This document shows, piece after piece, positions 1-9,374 of a stretch of DNA of 64,000 bases. The number at the start of each line of letters is the position of its first letter. The first letter of the stretch is position 1. Source of the DNA: Streptococcus sp. k-402 (GTDB taxonomy: Bacteria; Bacillota; Bacilli; Lactobacillales; Streptococcaceae); contig NZ_VMNB01000005.1 of assembly GCF_013277515.1 (NCBI RefSeq), forward strand, positions 82,284-146,283, written 5' to 3'. The translations under genes were made by a program, and so were the position numbers. The notes under the pieces are model-generated. The model did not search any database. It had not been told where the DNA came from and saw only the letters and a list, made by a program, of their open reading frames with translations.

Positions 1-652
1 GCAATTTTTAGACATTGTAGGTGAGCGGATTTCTGAGACTAGTCTCAAGATTTACCAAGCCCAGCTAGCCAATCTAAAAATCAGCGCCCAGAAGCGAAAG
101 ATTTCGGCCTGTAACCAATTTCTCTACTTTCTCTATCAAAAAGGAGAAGTGGATAGCTTTTACCGCTTAGAATTAGCCAAACAAGCTGAAAAGAAGACCG
201 CAAAACCAGAAATTCTAGGCCTAGACTCTTTTTGGCAGGAAAGTAATTATCCAGAGGGTCGCTTGCTAGCGCTCTTAATCCTAGAAATGGGACTCTTGCC
301 GAGTGAGATTTTAGCTCTCAAGGTTGAGGATATCAATCTGGATTTTCAGGTGTTGCGAATCCAGAAGGCTTCCCAACAGAGGATTGTCACCATTCCTACG
401 ACCTTGCTGTTAGAATTGGAACCCTTGATGGGCCAGACCTACCTCTTTGAAAGGGGAGGGAAAGCCTATTCTCGTCAGTGGGCCTTTCGTCAGCTAGAGT
501 CCTTTGTCAAGGAGAAAGGGTTTCCATCCTTATCAGCTCAAGCCTTGCGGGAACAGTTCATTCTACGACAAATTGAAAACAAGGTCGATTTGTACGAAAT
601 TGCAAAAAAATTAGGATTAAAAACAGTCCTGACCTTAGAAAAATATAGATAA
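1..652 (+). CDS. XerD-like tyrosine recombinase-family protein (5' end outside window)
   Basis: The reading frame is open from base 2, so the gene begins upstream of the window; the GTG at 149 is internal. The visible part covers a SAM-like N-terminal domain remnant and the catalytic-like domain. Several Xer catalytic positions look altered: the first arginine motif reads MGLL instead of a TGLR-type sequence, the LRH motif reads LREQF, and LGH reads LGLK, although a C-terminal Tyr (EKYR) remains. Pneumococcal XerD-like proteins are known to be degenerate in this way, so it may bind DNA without recombining. Its stop overlaps the scpA start (TAATG), which links it to the segregation operon. Confidence 0.85.
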   Translation, partial: QFLDIVGERISETSLKIYQAQLANLKISAQKRKISACNQFLYFLYQKGEVDSFYRLELAKQAEKKTAKPEILGLDSFWQESNYPEGRLLALLILEMGLLPSEILALKVEDINLDFQVLRIQKASQQRIVTIPTTLLLELEPLMGQTYLFERGGKAYSRQWAFRQLESFVKEKGFPSLSAQALREQFILRQIENKVDLYEIAKKLGLKTVLTLEKYR

Positions 653-1380
653 TGGATATTAAATTAAAAGATTTTGAAGGGCCCTTGGACTTGCTCTTGC
701 ACCTGGTTTCTAAGTACCAGATGGATATCTACGATGTGCCTATTACGGAAGTTATCGAACAGTATCTAGCCTATGTCTCAACCCTTCAGGCTATGCGTCT
801 GGAAGTGACGGGTGAGTATATGGTTATGGCCAGTCAGCTCATGTTGATCAAGAGCCGCATGCTCTTGCCAAAGGTAGCAGAAGTGACAGACTTGGAGGAT
901 GACCTAGAGCAGGATCTTCTCTCTCAAATCGAAGAATACCGCAAGTTCAAGCTCTTGGGGGAGCACTTGGAAGCCAAGCACCAAGATCGGGCCCAGTACT
1001 ATTCCAAAGCACCGACAGAATTGATTTACGAAGATGCGGAGCTTGTGCATGACAAGACGACCATTGACCTCTTTTTGGCTTTTTCAAATATCCTAGCCAA
1101 GAAAAAAGAGGAGTTTGCACAGAATCACACGACTATCTTGCGGGATGAGTATAAGATTGAGGATATGATGGTCATCGTGAAAGAGTCCATGACTGGACGA
1201 GATCAATTGCGCTTGCAGGATTTGTTTAAGGAAGCCCAGAATGTCCAAGAGGTCATCACCCTCTTTTTGGCAACCCTAGAGTTAATCAAAACCCAGGAGC
1301 TGATTCTTGTGCAAGAGGAGAGTTTCGGAGATATTTATCTCATGGAAAAGAAGGAAGAAAGTCAAGTGGCCCAAAGCTAG
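652..1380 (+). CDS. scpA: Segregation and condensation protein A (kleisin of SMC-ScpAB)
   Basis: The 242-residue protein begins [18 protein letters not shown], the hallmark N-terminus of ScpA, which binds the SMC neck. The C-terminal part (about 165-235) carries the winged-helix region that contacts the SMC head. ScpA bridges SMC heads and recruits ScpB to form bacterial condensin, needed for origin segregation. The ATG overlaps the stop of the XerD-like gene by one base, and scpB follows after 18 bases, so the two are co-transcribed. Length is normal for the family. Confidence 0.97.
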   Translation: MDIKLKDFEGPLDLLLHLVSKYQMDIYDVPITEVIEQYLAYVSTLQAMRLEVTGEYMVMASQLMLIKSRMLLPKVAEVTDLEDDLEQDLLSQIEEYRKFKLLGEHLEAKHQDRAQYYSKAPTELIYEDAELVHDKTTIDLFLAFSNILAKKKEEFAQNHTTILRDEYKIEDMMVIVKESMTGRDQLRLQDLFKEAQNVQEVITLFLATLELIKTQELILVQEESFGDIYLMEKKEESQVAQS

Positions 1381-1398
1381 ACTTGATAGAGAGGAAAG

Positions 1399-1968
1399 AT
1401 GAGTACTTTAGCAAAAATAGAAGCGCTCTTGTTTGTAGCGGGTGAAGATGGGATTAGAGTCCGCCAGTTAGCTGAACTCCTCTCTCTGCCACCGACAGGC
1501 ATCCAACAGAGTTTAGAAAAATTAGCTCAGAAGTATGAAAAGGACCCAGATTCCAGTTTGGCTCTGATTGAGACAGGGGGCGCTTATAGATTGGTGACCA
1601 AACCTCAATTTGCAGAGATTTTGAAGGAATACTCTAAGGCACCTATCAACCAGAGTTTATCTCGGGCTGCCCTTGAGACCTTGTCCATCATTGCTTACAA
1701 ACAGCCCATCACACGGATAGAGATTGATGCCATCCGTGGGGTCAACTCGAGTGGAGCCTTGGCAAAGTTGCAGGCTTTTGACTTGATTAAAGAAGACGGG
1801 AAAAAAGAAGTGTTGGGTCGTCCCAACCTCTATGTGACTACAGATTATTTCCTAGATTACATGGGGATAAACCATTTAGAAGAATTACCAGTGATTGATG
1901 AGCTTGAGATTCAAGCCCAAGAAAGCCAATTATTTGGTGAAAGGATAGAAGAAGATGAGAATCAATAA
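1399..1968 (+). CDS. scpB: Segregation and condensation protein B
   Basis: A 189-residue protein with the tandem winged-helix ScpB fold. It starts [15 protein letters not shown] and contains the conserved [16 protein letters not shown] segment at about 94-109. ScpB dimerises and binds the ScpA linker in the SMC-ScpAB condensin. A GAGAGGAAAG ribosome site precedes the ATG. The 3' end overlaps rluB by 14 bases, typical of a translationally coupled operon. Confidence 0.97.
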   Translation: MSTLAKIEALLFVAGEDGIRVRQLAELLSLPPTGIQQSLEKLAQKYEKDPDSSLALIETGGAYRLVTKPQFAEILKEYSKAPINQSLSRAALETLSIIAYKQPITRIEIDAIRGVNSSGALAKLQAFDLIKEDGKKEVLGRPNLYVTTDYFLDYMGINHLEELPVIDELEIQAQESQLFGERIEEDENQ

Positions 1969-2677
1969 GTATATTGCCCACGCAGGTGTGGCCAGTAGGA
2001 GAAAAGCAGAAGAGCTGATCAAGCAAGGTTTGGTGACGGTTAACGGCCAAGTGGTACGTGAACTAGCAACGACCATCAAGTCAGGCGACAAGGTCGAAGT
2101 TGAAGGCCAGCCTATCTACAACGAAGAAAAGGTTTACTATCTGCTTAACAAACCACGCGGTGTCATTTCCAGTGTGACAGATGACAAGGGGCGTAAGACT
2201 GTTGTCGACCTCTTGCCTAACGTGAAGGAGCGCATCTACCCTGTAGGTCGTTTGGATTGGGATACATCAGGAGTTTTGATTTTGACTAATGATGGGGATT
2301 TTACGGATGAGATGATTCACCCTCGTAATGAGATTGACAAGGTTTATGTCGCGCGTGTTAAAGGTGTGGCCAATAAGGATAATCTCCGCCCCTTAACCCG
2401 TGGACTTGAGATTGATGGTAAGAAAACCAAACCAGCTGTCTATGAGATTTTCAAAGTTGATCCAGTCAAAAACCGCTCTGTGGTGCAGTTGACCATCCAT
2501 GAAGGGCGTAACCACCAGGTTAAAAAGATGTTTGAAGCTGTCGGTCTCCAAGTGGACAAGTTGTCACGAACTCGTTTCGGACATCTAGACTTGACAGGAC
2601 TCCGTCCAGGAGAATCCCGTCGTCTTAATAAAAAAGAAATCAGCCAACTACACACCATGGCTGTAACCAAGAAATAA
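1955..2677 (+). CDS. rluB: 23S rRNA pseudouridine synthase, RluB family
   Basis: A 240-residue protein with an N-terminal S4 RNA-binding domain ([20 protein letters not shown]) and a RsuA/RluB/E/F catalytic domain. The catalytic-Asp motif [17 protein letters not shown] is at about 101-117, and the family motif [11 protein letters not shown] lies near residue 180. It isomerises a uridine in the peptidyl transferase region of 23S rRNA. It overlaps scpB, and its stop overlaps the yidD ATG (TAATG). The exact target uridine cannot be told from sequence, so the RluB name rests on operon position and similarity. Confidence 0.93.
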   Translation: MRINKYIAHAGVASRRKAEELIKQGLVTVNGQVVRELATTIKSGDKVEVEGQPIYNEEKVYYLLNKPRGVISSVTDDKGRKTVVDLLPNVKERIYPVGRLDWDTSGVLILTNDGDFTDEMIHPRNEIDKVYVARVKGVANKDNLRPLTRGLEIDGKKTKPAVYEIFKVDPVKNRSVVQLTIHEGRNHQVKKMFEAVGLQVDKLSRTRFGHLDLTGLRPGESRRLNKKEISQLHTMAVTKK

Positions 2678-2919
2678 TGAAACGAATTTTAATAGCGCCT
2701 GTGCGCTTTTACCAACGTTTTATCTCACCAGCCTTTCCACCCTCTTGTCGCTTTGAGCCGACTTGTTCCAACTACATGATTGAGGCTATTGAAAAACATG
2801 GCTTCAAGGGTGTTTTGATGGGCTTGGCTCGAATTTTACGTTGCCATCCTTGGTCGAAAACAGGTAAGGACCCCGTCCCAGACCATTTTTCCCTTAAACG
2901 GAATCAAGAAGAAAAATGA
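2677..2919 (+). CDS. yidD: Membrane protein insertion efficiency factor YidD
   Basis: An 80-residue protein matching the YidD family (formerly haemolysin domain, DUF37). It starts [18 protein letters not shown] and has the conserved cysteine region [20 protein letters not shown] and the [14 protein letters not shown] tail. YidD is a small membrane-associated protein that helps YidC/Sec-dependent insertion. It is the last gene of the operon and is followed by a strong hairpin. Confidence 0.95.
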   Translation: MKRILIAPVRFYQRFISPAFPPSCRFEPTCSNYMIEAIEKHGFKGVLMGLARILRCHPWSKTGKDPVPDHFSLKRNQEEK

Positions 2920-2945
2920 GGCTAGGTAAAAATATTTTAGTGAAA

Positions 2946-3000
2946 TGATAAAAACGCATCCTATCAGGTTTGAGTGAGCTTGATAGGATGCGTTTTATCA
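2946..3000 (+). terminator. Long perfect hairpin after yidD
   Basis: Arms AAACGCATCCTATCA and TGATAGGATGCGTTT are exactly complementary around a short loop, and the pairing extends through flanking TGATA/TATCA. It ends the scpAB-rluB-yidD operon. The long stem and short T tract mean it could also work for convergent piuA transcripts. Confidence 0.8.
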
Positions 3001-3017
3001 TGTAAAGATGTTAGTTG

Positions 3018-3122
3018 ATACTCAATGAAAATCAAAGAGCAAACTAGGAAACTAGCCGCAGGCTGTACTTGAGTACGGCAAGGCGACGTTGACGTGGTTT
3101 GAATTTGATTTTCGAAGAGTAT
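3018..3122 (-). repeat. BOX element (boxA-boxC, no boxB)
   Basis: Read on the minus strand it starts ATACTCTTCGAAAATC, contains the region matched by the classic BOX-A1R PCR primer (here TACGGCAAGGCGACG on the plus strand), and ends CTTTGATTTTCATTGAGTAT. This is the pneumococcal BOX repeat with a boxA and a boxC module and no boxB copy. At 105 bp it fits an A-C arrangement. It lies between the yidD terminator and the end of piuA. Confidence 0.9.
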
Positions 3123-3136
3123 GAGTTTGAAGTTGC

Positions 3137-4102
3137 TTATTTCAAGCCTTTTTGTGCGTCTTCAATCATGAGTTTTGTTGATTCAAGACCGCCTCCGCTT
3201 AGATACCAGAGGTCTGGTGTGAGTTGGATAATTTTACCATTTTTAGCGGCAGGTGTTTCAGCGATAAGGGCATTTTCTAGGACACCGTCGTTGCTAGAGT
3301 TGTCCCCACCGATGGCAAGGGTACGGTTGATGACAAAGAGGATGTCAGGGTTGATTTCTTTGACACTTTCAAAGCTGACTTCTTGTCCGTGGCGAGAATC
3401 TTCAAATTGAGTATCAGTTGGCTTGAATTTCAAGGTTTGGTACAAGAAAGAGAAACGAGATTGGGCACCAAAGGCAGCCATTTTTCCTTCGTTGAGGAGG
3501 ATAGCAAGGGCTTTTTTGTCAGAGCTTTCATTTTTAGTAGCGACTTCTTGGATGCTCTTGTCTAGCTTGGCCAATTCTTCCTTGGCTTTCTGTGTACCTG
3601 TTTCGCTGAAGGCGCTTGCTAGGGATTCGATATTAGTCTTGGTAGAAGTCCAGTAGTCATCTTTGCTTGCTTGGAAGAGAACAGTCGGAGCGATTTCGTT
3701 GAACTTATCTACGAATTTTTGGGTACGTGGTGAAGCGATAATTAGGTCTGGTTCAAGAGCAGCAAGGGCTTCTAGGTCTGGCTCAACCATAGAACCAACA
3801 TTTTTAACTTTTCCAGCTAGGTCTTTAAGATAAGTCGGAACAGTTTTTGTAGGCATTCCGACGATATTCTTTTCAAAACCTAAAGCGCGAATAGTATCCG
3901 CAGCACCGAGGTCAAAGGTCACAATCTTTTCAGGGACTTTTGAAAGTGTGACTACACCTAGTGAACTTTTAATGGTTACCTCTGTTGGAGCAGAGCTGCT
4001 TGTCTCCGTCTGGCTTGTGCTTGAGTTTGTACTACATGCACCAAGTAGGAGCAAGAAGCTGGCCACTAGGGCAGCGAGATAAAGTTTAAGGGATGTTTTC
4101 AT
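3137..4102 (-). CDS. piuA: Iron-compound ABC transporter substrate-binding lipoprotein (PiuA-like)
   Basis: A 321-residue precursor with a lipoprotein signal peptide and lipobox ending GAC (lipidated Cys about residue 23), then a Ser/Thr-rich linker and a class III periplasmic-binding-protein fold typical of FecB/siderophore binders (VPEKIVTFDLGAADTIRALG; VEPDLEALAALEPDLII). It captures an iron or haem compound at the cell surface for the downstream-listed permeases. It is the last gene of a four-gene minus-strand operon, in the pneumococcal piuBCDA order. The start follows a good GGAG ribosome site. The true ligand is not readable from sequence. Confidence 0.9.
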   Translation of the reverse strand: MKTSLKLYLAALVASFLLLLGACSTNSSTSQTETSSSAPTEVTIKSSLGVVTLSKVPEKIVTFDLGAADTIRALGFEKNIVGMPTKTVPTYLKDLAGKVKNVGSMVEPDLEALAALEPDLIIASPRTQKFVDKFNEIAPTVLFQASKDDYWTSTKTNIESLASAFSETGTQKAKEELAKLDKSIQEVATKNESSDKKALAILLNEGKMAAFGAQSRFSFLYQTLKFKPTDTQFEDSRHGQEVSFESVKEINPDILFVINRTLAIGGDNSSNDGVLENALIAETPAAKNGKIIQLTPDLWYLSGGGLESTKLMIEDAQKGLK

Positions 4103-4197
4103 GATTTCTCCTTTTTAAAATGTGATAACGATTTATGGAGTCTCTAGGTTTTTTTGACTAAGAGACAAAATTTCTTCTAACTCGAGTTTCTATGTTA

Positions 4198-4950
4198 CTA
4201 GCTATAGATACAGATCTTTTTGCCATTGATATCAGCCAGCGTGATAGGAATCTCATAAAGTTGACTGAGCAGGTCAGCCTGCATGATCTGATTTGTGGTT
4301 CCCTTGCTAAAGACTTGACCGTCCTTGAAGGCAACAATTTCATCCGCATACTGACTGGCCATGTTGATATCGTGGAGGACGATGATAATGGTCTTTCCGA
4401 GTTCCTCCACCAGTCGCTTGAGAATCTGCATCATGCTGACGCTTTGCTTGATATCGAGATTGTTGAGCGGTTCGTCTAGCAAGATAAAGTCTGTATCTTG
4501 GGCTAGTACCATGGCGATAAAGACCCGCTGGAGCTGGCCTCCAGACAGGCTATCGATGTAGCGGTCTTTTAAGTTTATCAGTTCCAGATAGTTCAGAGTT
4601 TCTCGAATTTTTTCCCAGTCTTCTTCTCTCAGGCGTCCTCGGCTGTAGGGAAAACGTCCAAAGCTGACCAGTTCTTCAACGGTTAATTTTGCCTGGTAAT
4701 TGATCTTCTGCTTTAGGATGGTCAGTTCTTGGGCTAGTTCTTGCGAATTCCAACTCTCGATTTCACGACCTTTGATACTGAGAATTCCCTGATCTTTCTT
4801 GGTCAGTCTGCTCATGATGGAGAGGAGAGTCGATTTTCCAGCACCATTTGGACCAATGAAGGCTGTCAGTTTCTGAGGACTGACTTCAAGCGAAATGCCT
4901 TGCAAAATATCCTGTTTTTGAATGGATTTGTCAATGTTTTCCAGTTTCAC
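4198..4950 (-). CDS. piuD: Iron-compound ABC transporter ATP-binding protein
   Basis: A 250-residue FepC/FecE-type ATPase with Walker A GPNGAGKST (about 33-41), signature LSGGQLQRV (about 138-146), Walker B FILLDEPLNNLD and an H-loop histidine (VLHDINMA). It powers import by the PiuB/PiuC-type permeases and PiuA. The start overlaps the permease end by four bases. The letter D follows the operon-order naming piuBCDA; some annotations swap C and D. Confidence 0.9.
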   Translation of the reverse strand: MKLENIDKSIQKQDILQGISLEVSPQKLTAFIGPNGAGKSTLLSIMSRLTKKDQGILSIKGREIESWNSQELAQELTILKQKINYQAKLTVEELVSFGRFPYSRGRLREEDWEKIRETLNYLELINLKDRYIDSLSGGQLQRVFIAMVLAQDTDFILLDEPLNNLDIKQSVSMMQILKRLVEELGKTIIIVLHDINMASQYADEIVAFKDGQVFSKGTTNQIMQADLLSQLYEIPITLADINGKKICIYS

Positions 4951-5903
4951 TGACGCGCCCTCCTGTAGAGTAAGATAAAGAATAAGAGACCACCTACGCT
5001 CTCGATAATCATACTGATGCGAATTTCCAGCGCAAAAACTCGTTCGATGAGGGCTTGCCCCAAGGTCAAACTGATAAATCCGACCAGAATGGCCACGATA
5101 AAGAGCAACTTGTGCCGATAGTCTTTGACAATCAGGTAGGTGAGGTTAACCAGCATAAAGCCGAAGAAGGCCATAGGCCCTACCAAGGCAGTGGCCGTTG
5201 AAGTTAAAAGTACGATGCCCCAGAGGAGCTTTTTCTGTTCTTTTTCAACATCGAGTCCCAATATCTGAGCTGTTTCTCTTTGTAGGTGCAAGACATCCAG
5301 AATGACTGCTTTTCGAAAGAAAAAGATTGTCAAAGCAAGGATGATCAGAGAGCCGATGGCTAGGATGGGAGTATTGAGATGTTGAAAGGAGGCAAAGAGA
5401 CTGTTCTGCAGTTTATCGTATTCGTTTGGATCCATTAGGACCTGGAGGAAGGTACTGATATTTCGAAAGAGACTTCCGAAGGCTAGACAGATCAGCAGGA
5501 TGAAGACCAGATCTTGTTTCATCAGTGTCTTCAAGTAGCCTTGCAAGGCGAGAAAGAAGAGGGATTGGACGAGAAGTAAGATTAGGAATTCTAAGATAGG
5601 AGACTTGCCAAGTTGAAGAAACTTACTTTCAAAAACCAGTAGCAGAGTTTGCAGTAGGACGTAGAAGGATTCGATTCCTAAAATACTAGGCGTCAGGAAG
5701 CGATTTTCCGTTAGGGTTTGAAAACTAATAGTCGAAATCCCAGTCGCGATGGCTACCAAGAGATAAACGATGATCTTTTGGGAACGCAACTTCCAAGCAA
5801 AGGATGACAAGTGAGTGATGGGCCAAAAGTAGAGAAGACAAGCTCCGATGGCCAGAATAATGAGAAGCCAGAAGAGCTTGGTATGTTTGCTTTTAGACTG
5901 CAT
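4947..5903 (-). CDS. piuC: Iron-compound ABC transporter permease (second)
   Basis: A FecCD-family permease of 318 residues with about nine hydrophobic segments and the family motif region LGLDVEKEQKKLLWGIVLLTS near residue 225, followed by GPMAFFGFMLVNLTYLIV, which contacts the ATPase. I place the start at the ATG at 5903 (MQSKSKHTKLF), behind a purine-rich site, rather than at 5951, because the longer form would lie deeper inside the upstream permease gene. It still overlaps that gene by 11 bases. Confidence 0.88.
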   Translation of the reverse strand: MQSKSKHTKLFWLLIILAIGACLLYFWPITHLSSFAWKLRSQKIIVYLLVAIATGISTISFQTLTENRFLTPSILGIESFYVLLQTLLLVFESKFLQLGKSPILEFLILLLVQSLFFLALQGYLKTLMKQDLVFILLICLAFGSLFRNISTFLQVLMDPNEYDKLQNSLFASFQHLNTPILAIGSLIILALTIFFFRKAVILDVLHLQRETAQILGLDVEKEQKKLLWGIVLLTSTATALVGPMAFFGFMLVNLTYLIVKDYRHKLLFIVAILVGFISLTLGQALIERVFALEIRISMIIESVGGLLFFILLYRRARQ

Positions 5904-6852
5904 CTCTTCGTCCCCCTCTCCATAGAAGTAGGATAAAGACGAGGCTACCAATGATTCCTAGTAGAAGACTGACAGACAGTTCATAGGGCCGAATTAGAAC
6001 TCGGGATAGGATATCGCAGGCCAGAACTAGATTGGCACCGACTAGTGCGACCATGAGTTTGGTTTGACTCAAATTATCTCCATAGCGCTTGCGGACAAGA
6101 TTGGGAACGATGACTCCGAGAAATGGCAAGCCACCCACGGTAATCATGGTGACACTAGTCGTTAGCGCCACCAGAAAGAGGGCCAGTTTTTCAAGTAGGG
6201 AGTAAGAAATCCCCAAACTTTCACTGGTTTCTTTTCCTAGATTCATGATGGTAAAAGTTTGGGATAATTTCCAAACGGCTATCAGGATAATGAGCCCTAA
6301 GAAAAGCCATTCATACTGATGAGTCTGAATCATGGAGAAGGAGCCCTGGGTCCAAGCTGTCATACTCTGAACCAGATTGAAACGGTAGGCGACAACTTCT
6401 GTCACAGAACCGATAATTCCACTATAGATGATCCCAATCAGAGGCAACATCCACCTTTCCTTTATAGTAAAAATGGTCATAAAGGCTAGGAAGAAGAGAG
6501 TAAGTACGATGGATGAAACAAAAGCGAAGAGCATCTTTTGGGTCAGACTAGCCGACGGAAAGACAAAGAGGCTCAATACCATTCCCAGTTTGGCGGCTTC
6601 AGTGGTCCCAACTGTACTTGGAGCAGCAAACTGATTTTGAGTGATAGTCTGCATGAGAAGTCCTGCCATACTCATACTAGAGGCAGTCAGAAGAATACTG
6701 ATGGTTCTTGGAAGACGGGACTCTTGAAAGAGAAGCCAAGTTTCATGATCCAGAGCAAAGAGTTTTCCCCATGAAAAATCACTGGTCCCAATGCTAATAG
6801 AGAGAAAGACTAGGAGTAGAAGTAAGCCAATTAAATAATGAGAAAGTTTCAT
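5893..6852 (-). CDS. piuB: Iron-compound ABC transporter permease (first)
   Basis: A 319-residue FecCD-family permease. It has an N-terminal membrane anchor (LIGLLLLLVFLSISIG), the family segment RLPRTISILLTASSMSMAGLL near 47-67, and the coupling segment GLPFLGVIVPNLVRKRYG near 247-264. It pairs with the next permease as a heterodimer. It is the first gene of the operon; the ATG at 6852 follows an AAAGGATAG ribosome site and lies about 50 bases from the predicted promoter. Confidence 0.9.
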   Translation of the reverse strand: MKLSHYLIGLLLLLVFLSISIGTSDFSWGKLFALDHETWLLFQESRLPRTISILLTASSMSMAGLLMQTITQNQFAAPSTVGTTEAAKLGMVLSLFVFPSASLTQKMLFAFVSSIVLTLFFLAFMTIFTIKERWMLPLIGIIYSGIIGSVTEVVAYRFNLVQSMTAWTQGSFSMIQTHQYEWLFLGLIILIAVWKLSQTFTIMNLGKETSESLGISYSLLEKLALFLVALTTSVTMITVGGLPFLGVIVPNLVRKRYGDNLSQTKLMVALVGANLVLACDILSRVLIRPYELSVSLLLGIIGSLVFILLLWRGGRRDAV

Positions 6853-6901
6853 ACCCTATCCTTTCATGTAGATTTGGTACCGAAAGATACCTGCGGATAT
6901 T

Positions 6902-6944
6902 ACTGTAACATGATTTATTTAATCTGTCAATAAATTTTCTGACA
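6902..6944 (-). promoter_or_regulatory. piu operon promoter with an overlapping inverted repeat
   Basis: On the minus strand TTGACA (6925-6930) and TACAGT (6902-6907) are separated by 17 bp. The -35 is embedded in a 20-bp inverted repeat TGTCA-N10-TGACA (6925-6944), a plausible repressor operator. Pneumococcal piu is known to be repressed by RitR. Assigning this palindrome to RitR is inference. Confidence 0.6.
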
Positions 6945-6995
6945 ATTTAATGAATAAAACAAGGAGAGAGCGCCAAGGCTTTCTCCTCTGTTTTC

Positions 6996-7994
6996 CTATT
7001 CCAAAATGTTTTTGCCTTCTTTAACACGCCAATGATAATCCGATAAAATAATATCTTCAAGGGAGTAGCTAGCCTTCCAATCAAGATATTGTTTAGCTTT
7101 TGAGGCGTCTGCTAGGACGCTAGCTGGGTCACCAGCACGACGCGCAACAATCTCGTGTGGGATTTTTTGATTCAGTAATTCTTCAGCAGTTTTAAAGATT
7201 TCTTTGACGGTATAGCCTTTTTCAGTTCCTAAGTTAAAGATTTGAGAAGAACTGTCTTCTTGAAAGAGGTAATTCATCCCTTTAACGTGAGCCTGTGCAA
7301 GATCCAAGACATGAATGTAATCTCGAATACATGAACCATCACGTGTATCGTAGTCATCTCCAAATATTTTCAGGCTATCATTTTGTCCCAATGCGGTCTT
7401 ATTGATATTGGGAATAATATGAGTTGGATTTTTTACACGCAGACCGTTTGAAGCATCCATTTCAGCCCCAGCAACATTAAAGTAACGGAAAATAACATAT
7501 TTCCAGTCGTAGCGATTGGCCATCCAGTAAATCATTCGTTCGCCCATCAGTTTTGTCTCTGCATAAGGGTTGACAGGGTCGAGTAGGGTATCTTCAGTTG
7601 CAGGCTTGTCAATACAGTTATTACCATAGAGGGAAGCAGTCGAAGAGAACATGATTTTTTGAATGCCAACTTCAGATAAGACTTTGAGAACTTGGTTCAT
7701 ACCAGCAACATTGGCAGTGAAGTATTTACTTGGATTTTCAATACTTTCGCTTACAACAATTTCACCTGCACAATGGAGAACAGCATCAATCTGATTTTCT
7801 TCTAAGTAAGTTTTTAGGACACTAGAATCATAAACATCCAGTTGTTTAAAGCTAGCACGACTATCTACAGCCGCTCGATTTCCTGTAGAGAGATTATCTA
7901 GAACATGTACCTGATAGCCAGCATTTAAAAGAGCTTTAACGGTATGGGAGCCAATGTAGCCAGCTCCACCTGTGACAAGAATTGTTTTGGTCAT
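6996..7994 (-). CDS. galE: UDP-glucose 4-epimerase
   Basis: A 332-residue extended short-chain dehydrogenase. The NAD-binding GGAGYIGSHT motif sits at residues 9-18, catalytic SSTASLYG is near 123-130, and the YAETK (YxxxK) motif is at about 147-151. It interconverts UDP-glucose and UDP-galactose for galactose use and surface polysaccharide precursors. It is monocistronic, between the piu operon and pepA. Streptococci often carry more than one galE, so it need not be the Leloir-operon copy. Confidence 0.93.
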   Translation of the reverse strand: MTKTILVTGGAGYIGSHTVKALLNAGYQVHVLDNLSTGNRAAVDSRASFKQLDVYDSSVLKTYLEENQIDAVLHCAGEIVVSESIENPSKYFTANVAGMNQVLKVLSEVGIQKIMFSSTASLYGNNCIDKPATEDTLLDPVNPYAETKLMGERMIYWMANRYDWKYVIFRYFNVAGAEMDASNGLRVKNPTHIIPNINKTALGQNDSLKIFGDDYDTRDGSCIRDYIHVLDLAQAHVKGMNYLFQEDSSSQIFNLGTEKGYTVKEIFKTAEELLNQKIPHEIVARRAGDPASVLADASKAKQYLDWKASYSLEDIILSDYHWRVKEGKNILE

Positions 7995-8288
7995 GATTTT
8001 TTCCTTTTCCTAGTTTTGTACTATTTTAAAGAAAGAAGAAGGCAAAGTCAACTATTTTCTGCAAATTTCATGAAAAAACTGAACAAATATAGCATTGGAT
8101 TGTTTTTTATTTGGGAATTAATAGTTTGGTTGGTCTTGGAATAGTTCTTAGATTTCACCTCACATGCAAGAAAATACAAGCTTTTTATAAGATAGAGCAG
8201 GACTAAGATACTAATTTAGAAATCCACCTTCCCGCTATCCTTCTCCTATAAAAAGTGGTAAAATGGATGAAAGAAAGAAGGAACTGAA

Positions 8289-9353
8289 ATGACAACATTA
8301 TTTTCAAAAATCAAAGAAGTAACAGAACTTGCTGCGATCTCAGGTCATGAAGCGCCTGTCCGTGCCTATCTTCGTGAAAAGTTGACACCGCATGTGGATG
8401 AAGTGGTGACAGATGGCTTGGGTGGTATTTTTGGTATCAAACATTCAGAAGCTGCAGATGCGCCACGTGTCTTGGTCGCTTCTCATATGGATGAAGTTGG
8501 TTTTATGGTTAGTGAGATTAAGCCAGATGGTACCTTCCGTGTCGTAGAAATCGGTGGTTGGAATCCTATGGTGGTTAGCAGCCAACGTTTCAAACTCTTG
8601 ACTCGTGACGGTCGTGAAATTCCTGTGATTTCGGGTTCTGTCCCTCCACATTTGACTCGTGGAAAGGGTGGACCAACCATGCCTGCTATTGCAGATATCG
8701 TTTTTGATGGCGGTTTTACGGATAAGGCTGAGGCAGAAAGCTTTGGCATCCGTCCTGGCGACACCATCGTACCAGATAGTTCTGCAATCTTGACAGCTAA
8801 TGAAAAAAATATCATTTCAAAAGCTTGGGACAATCGCTATGGAGTTCTCATGGTGAGCGAGTTAGCAGAAGCTCTGTCAGGTCAAAAACTTGGCAATGAA
8901 CTCTATCTTGGCTCTAACGTCCAAGAAGAAGTTGGTCTTCGTGGTGCTCATACTTCCACAACTAAGTTTGACCCAGAAGTTTTCCTAGCAGTTGACTGTT
9001 CACCTGCTGGTGATGTTTATGGTGACCAAGGTAAGATTGGGGATGGAACCTTGATTCGTTTCTACGATCCAGGTCACTTGCTTCTCCCAGGGATGAAGGA
9101 TTTTCTTTTGACAACGGCTGAAGAAGCTGGTATCAAGTACCAATACTACTGTGGTAAAGGCGGAACGGATGCTGGCGCAGCTCATCTGAAAAATGGTGGT
9201 GTCCCATCTACAACAATCGGTGTTTGCGCTCGTTATATCCATTCTCACCAAACCCTCTATGCAATGGATGACTTCCTAGAAGCGCAAGCTTTCTTGCAAG
9301 CCTTGGTGAAGAAATTGGATCGTTCAACAGTTGATTTGATTAAAAATTATTAA
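8289..9353 (+). CDS. pepA: Glutamyl aminopeptidase (M42 family)
   Basis: A 354-residue M42 metalloaminopeptidase. The metal ligands are visible: His in ASHMDEVGFMV (about 65), Asp in WDNRYGV (about 180), the EE pair in VQEEVGLRG (about 212-213), Asp in VDCSPAGD (about 235) and His in YIHSHQTLYAMDD (about 320). It cleaves N-terminal Glu/Asp residues from peptides in the cytosol. The start follows an AAGAAGGAACTG ribosome site. Confidence 0.95.
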   Translation: MTTLFSKIKEVTELAAISGHEAPVRAYLREKLTPHVDEVVTDGLGGIFGIKHSEAADAPRVLVASHMDEVGFMVSEIKPDGTFRVVEIGGWNPMVVSSQRFKLLTRDGREIPVISGSVPPHLTRGKGGPTMPAIADIVFDGGFTDKAEAESFGIRPGDTIVPDSSAILTANEKNIISKAWDNRYGVLMVSELAEALSGQKLGNELYLGSNVQEEVGLRGAHTSTTKFDPEVFLAVDCSPAGDVYGDQGKIGDGTLIRFYDPGHLLLPGMKDFLLTTAEEAGIKYQYYCGKGGTDAGAAHLKNGGVPSTTIGVCARYIHSHQTLYAMDDFLEAQAFLQALVKKLDRSTVDLIKNY

Positions 9354-9374
9354 ACCATAAGGGAGGTGGTAGGG

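Noticed and set aside
8000..8288. Possible short gene in the galE-pepA gap (frame at 7944-8144)
   Set aside because: It overlaps the galE start on the other strand, lacks a ribosome site and shows no coding character; nothing else was seen in this gap.
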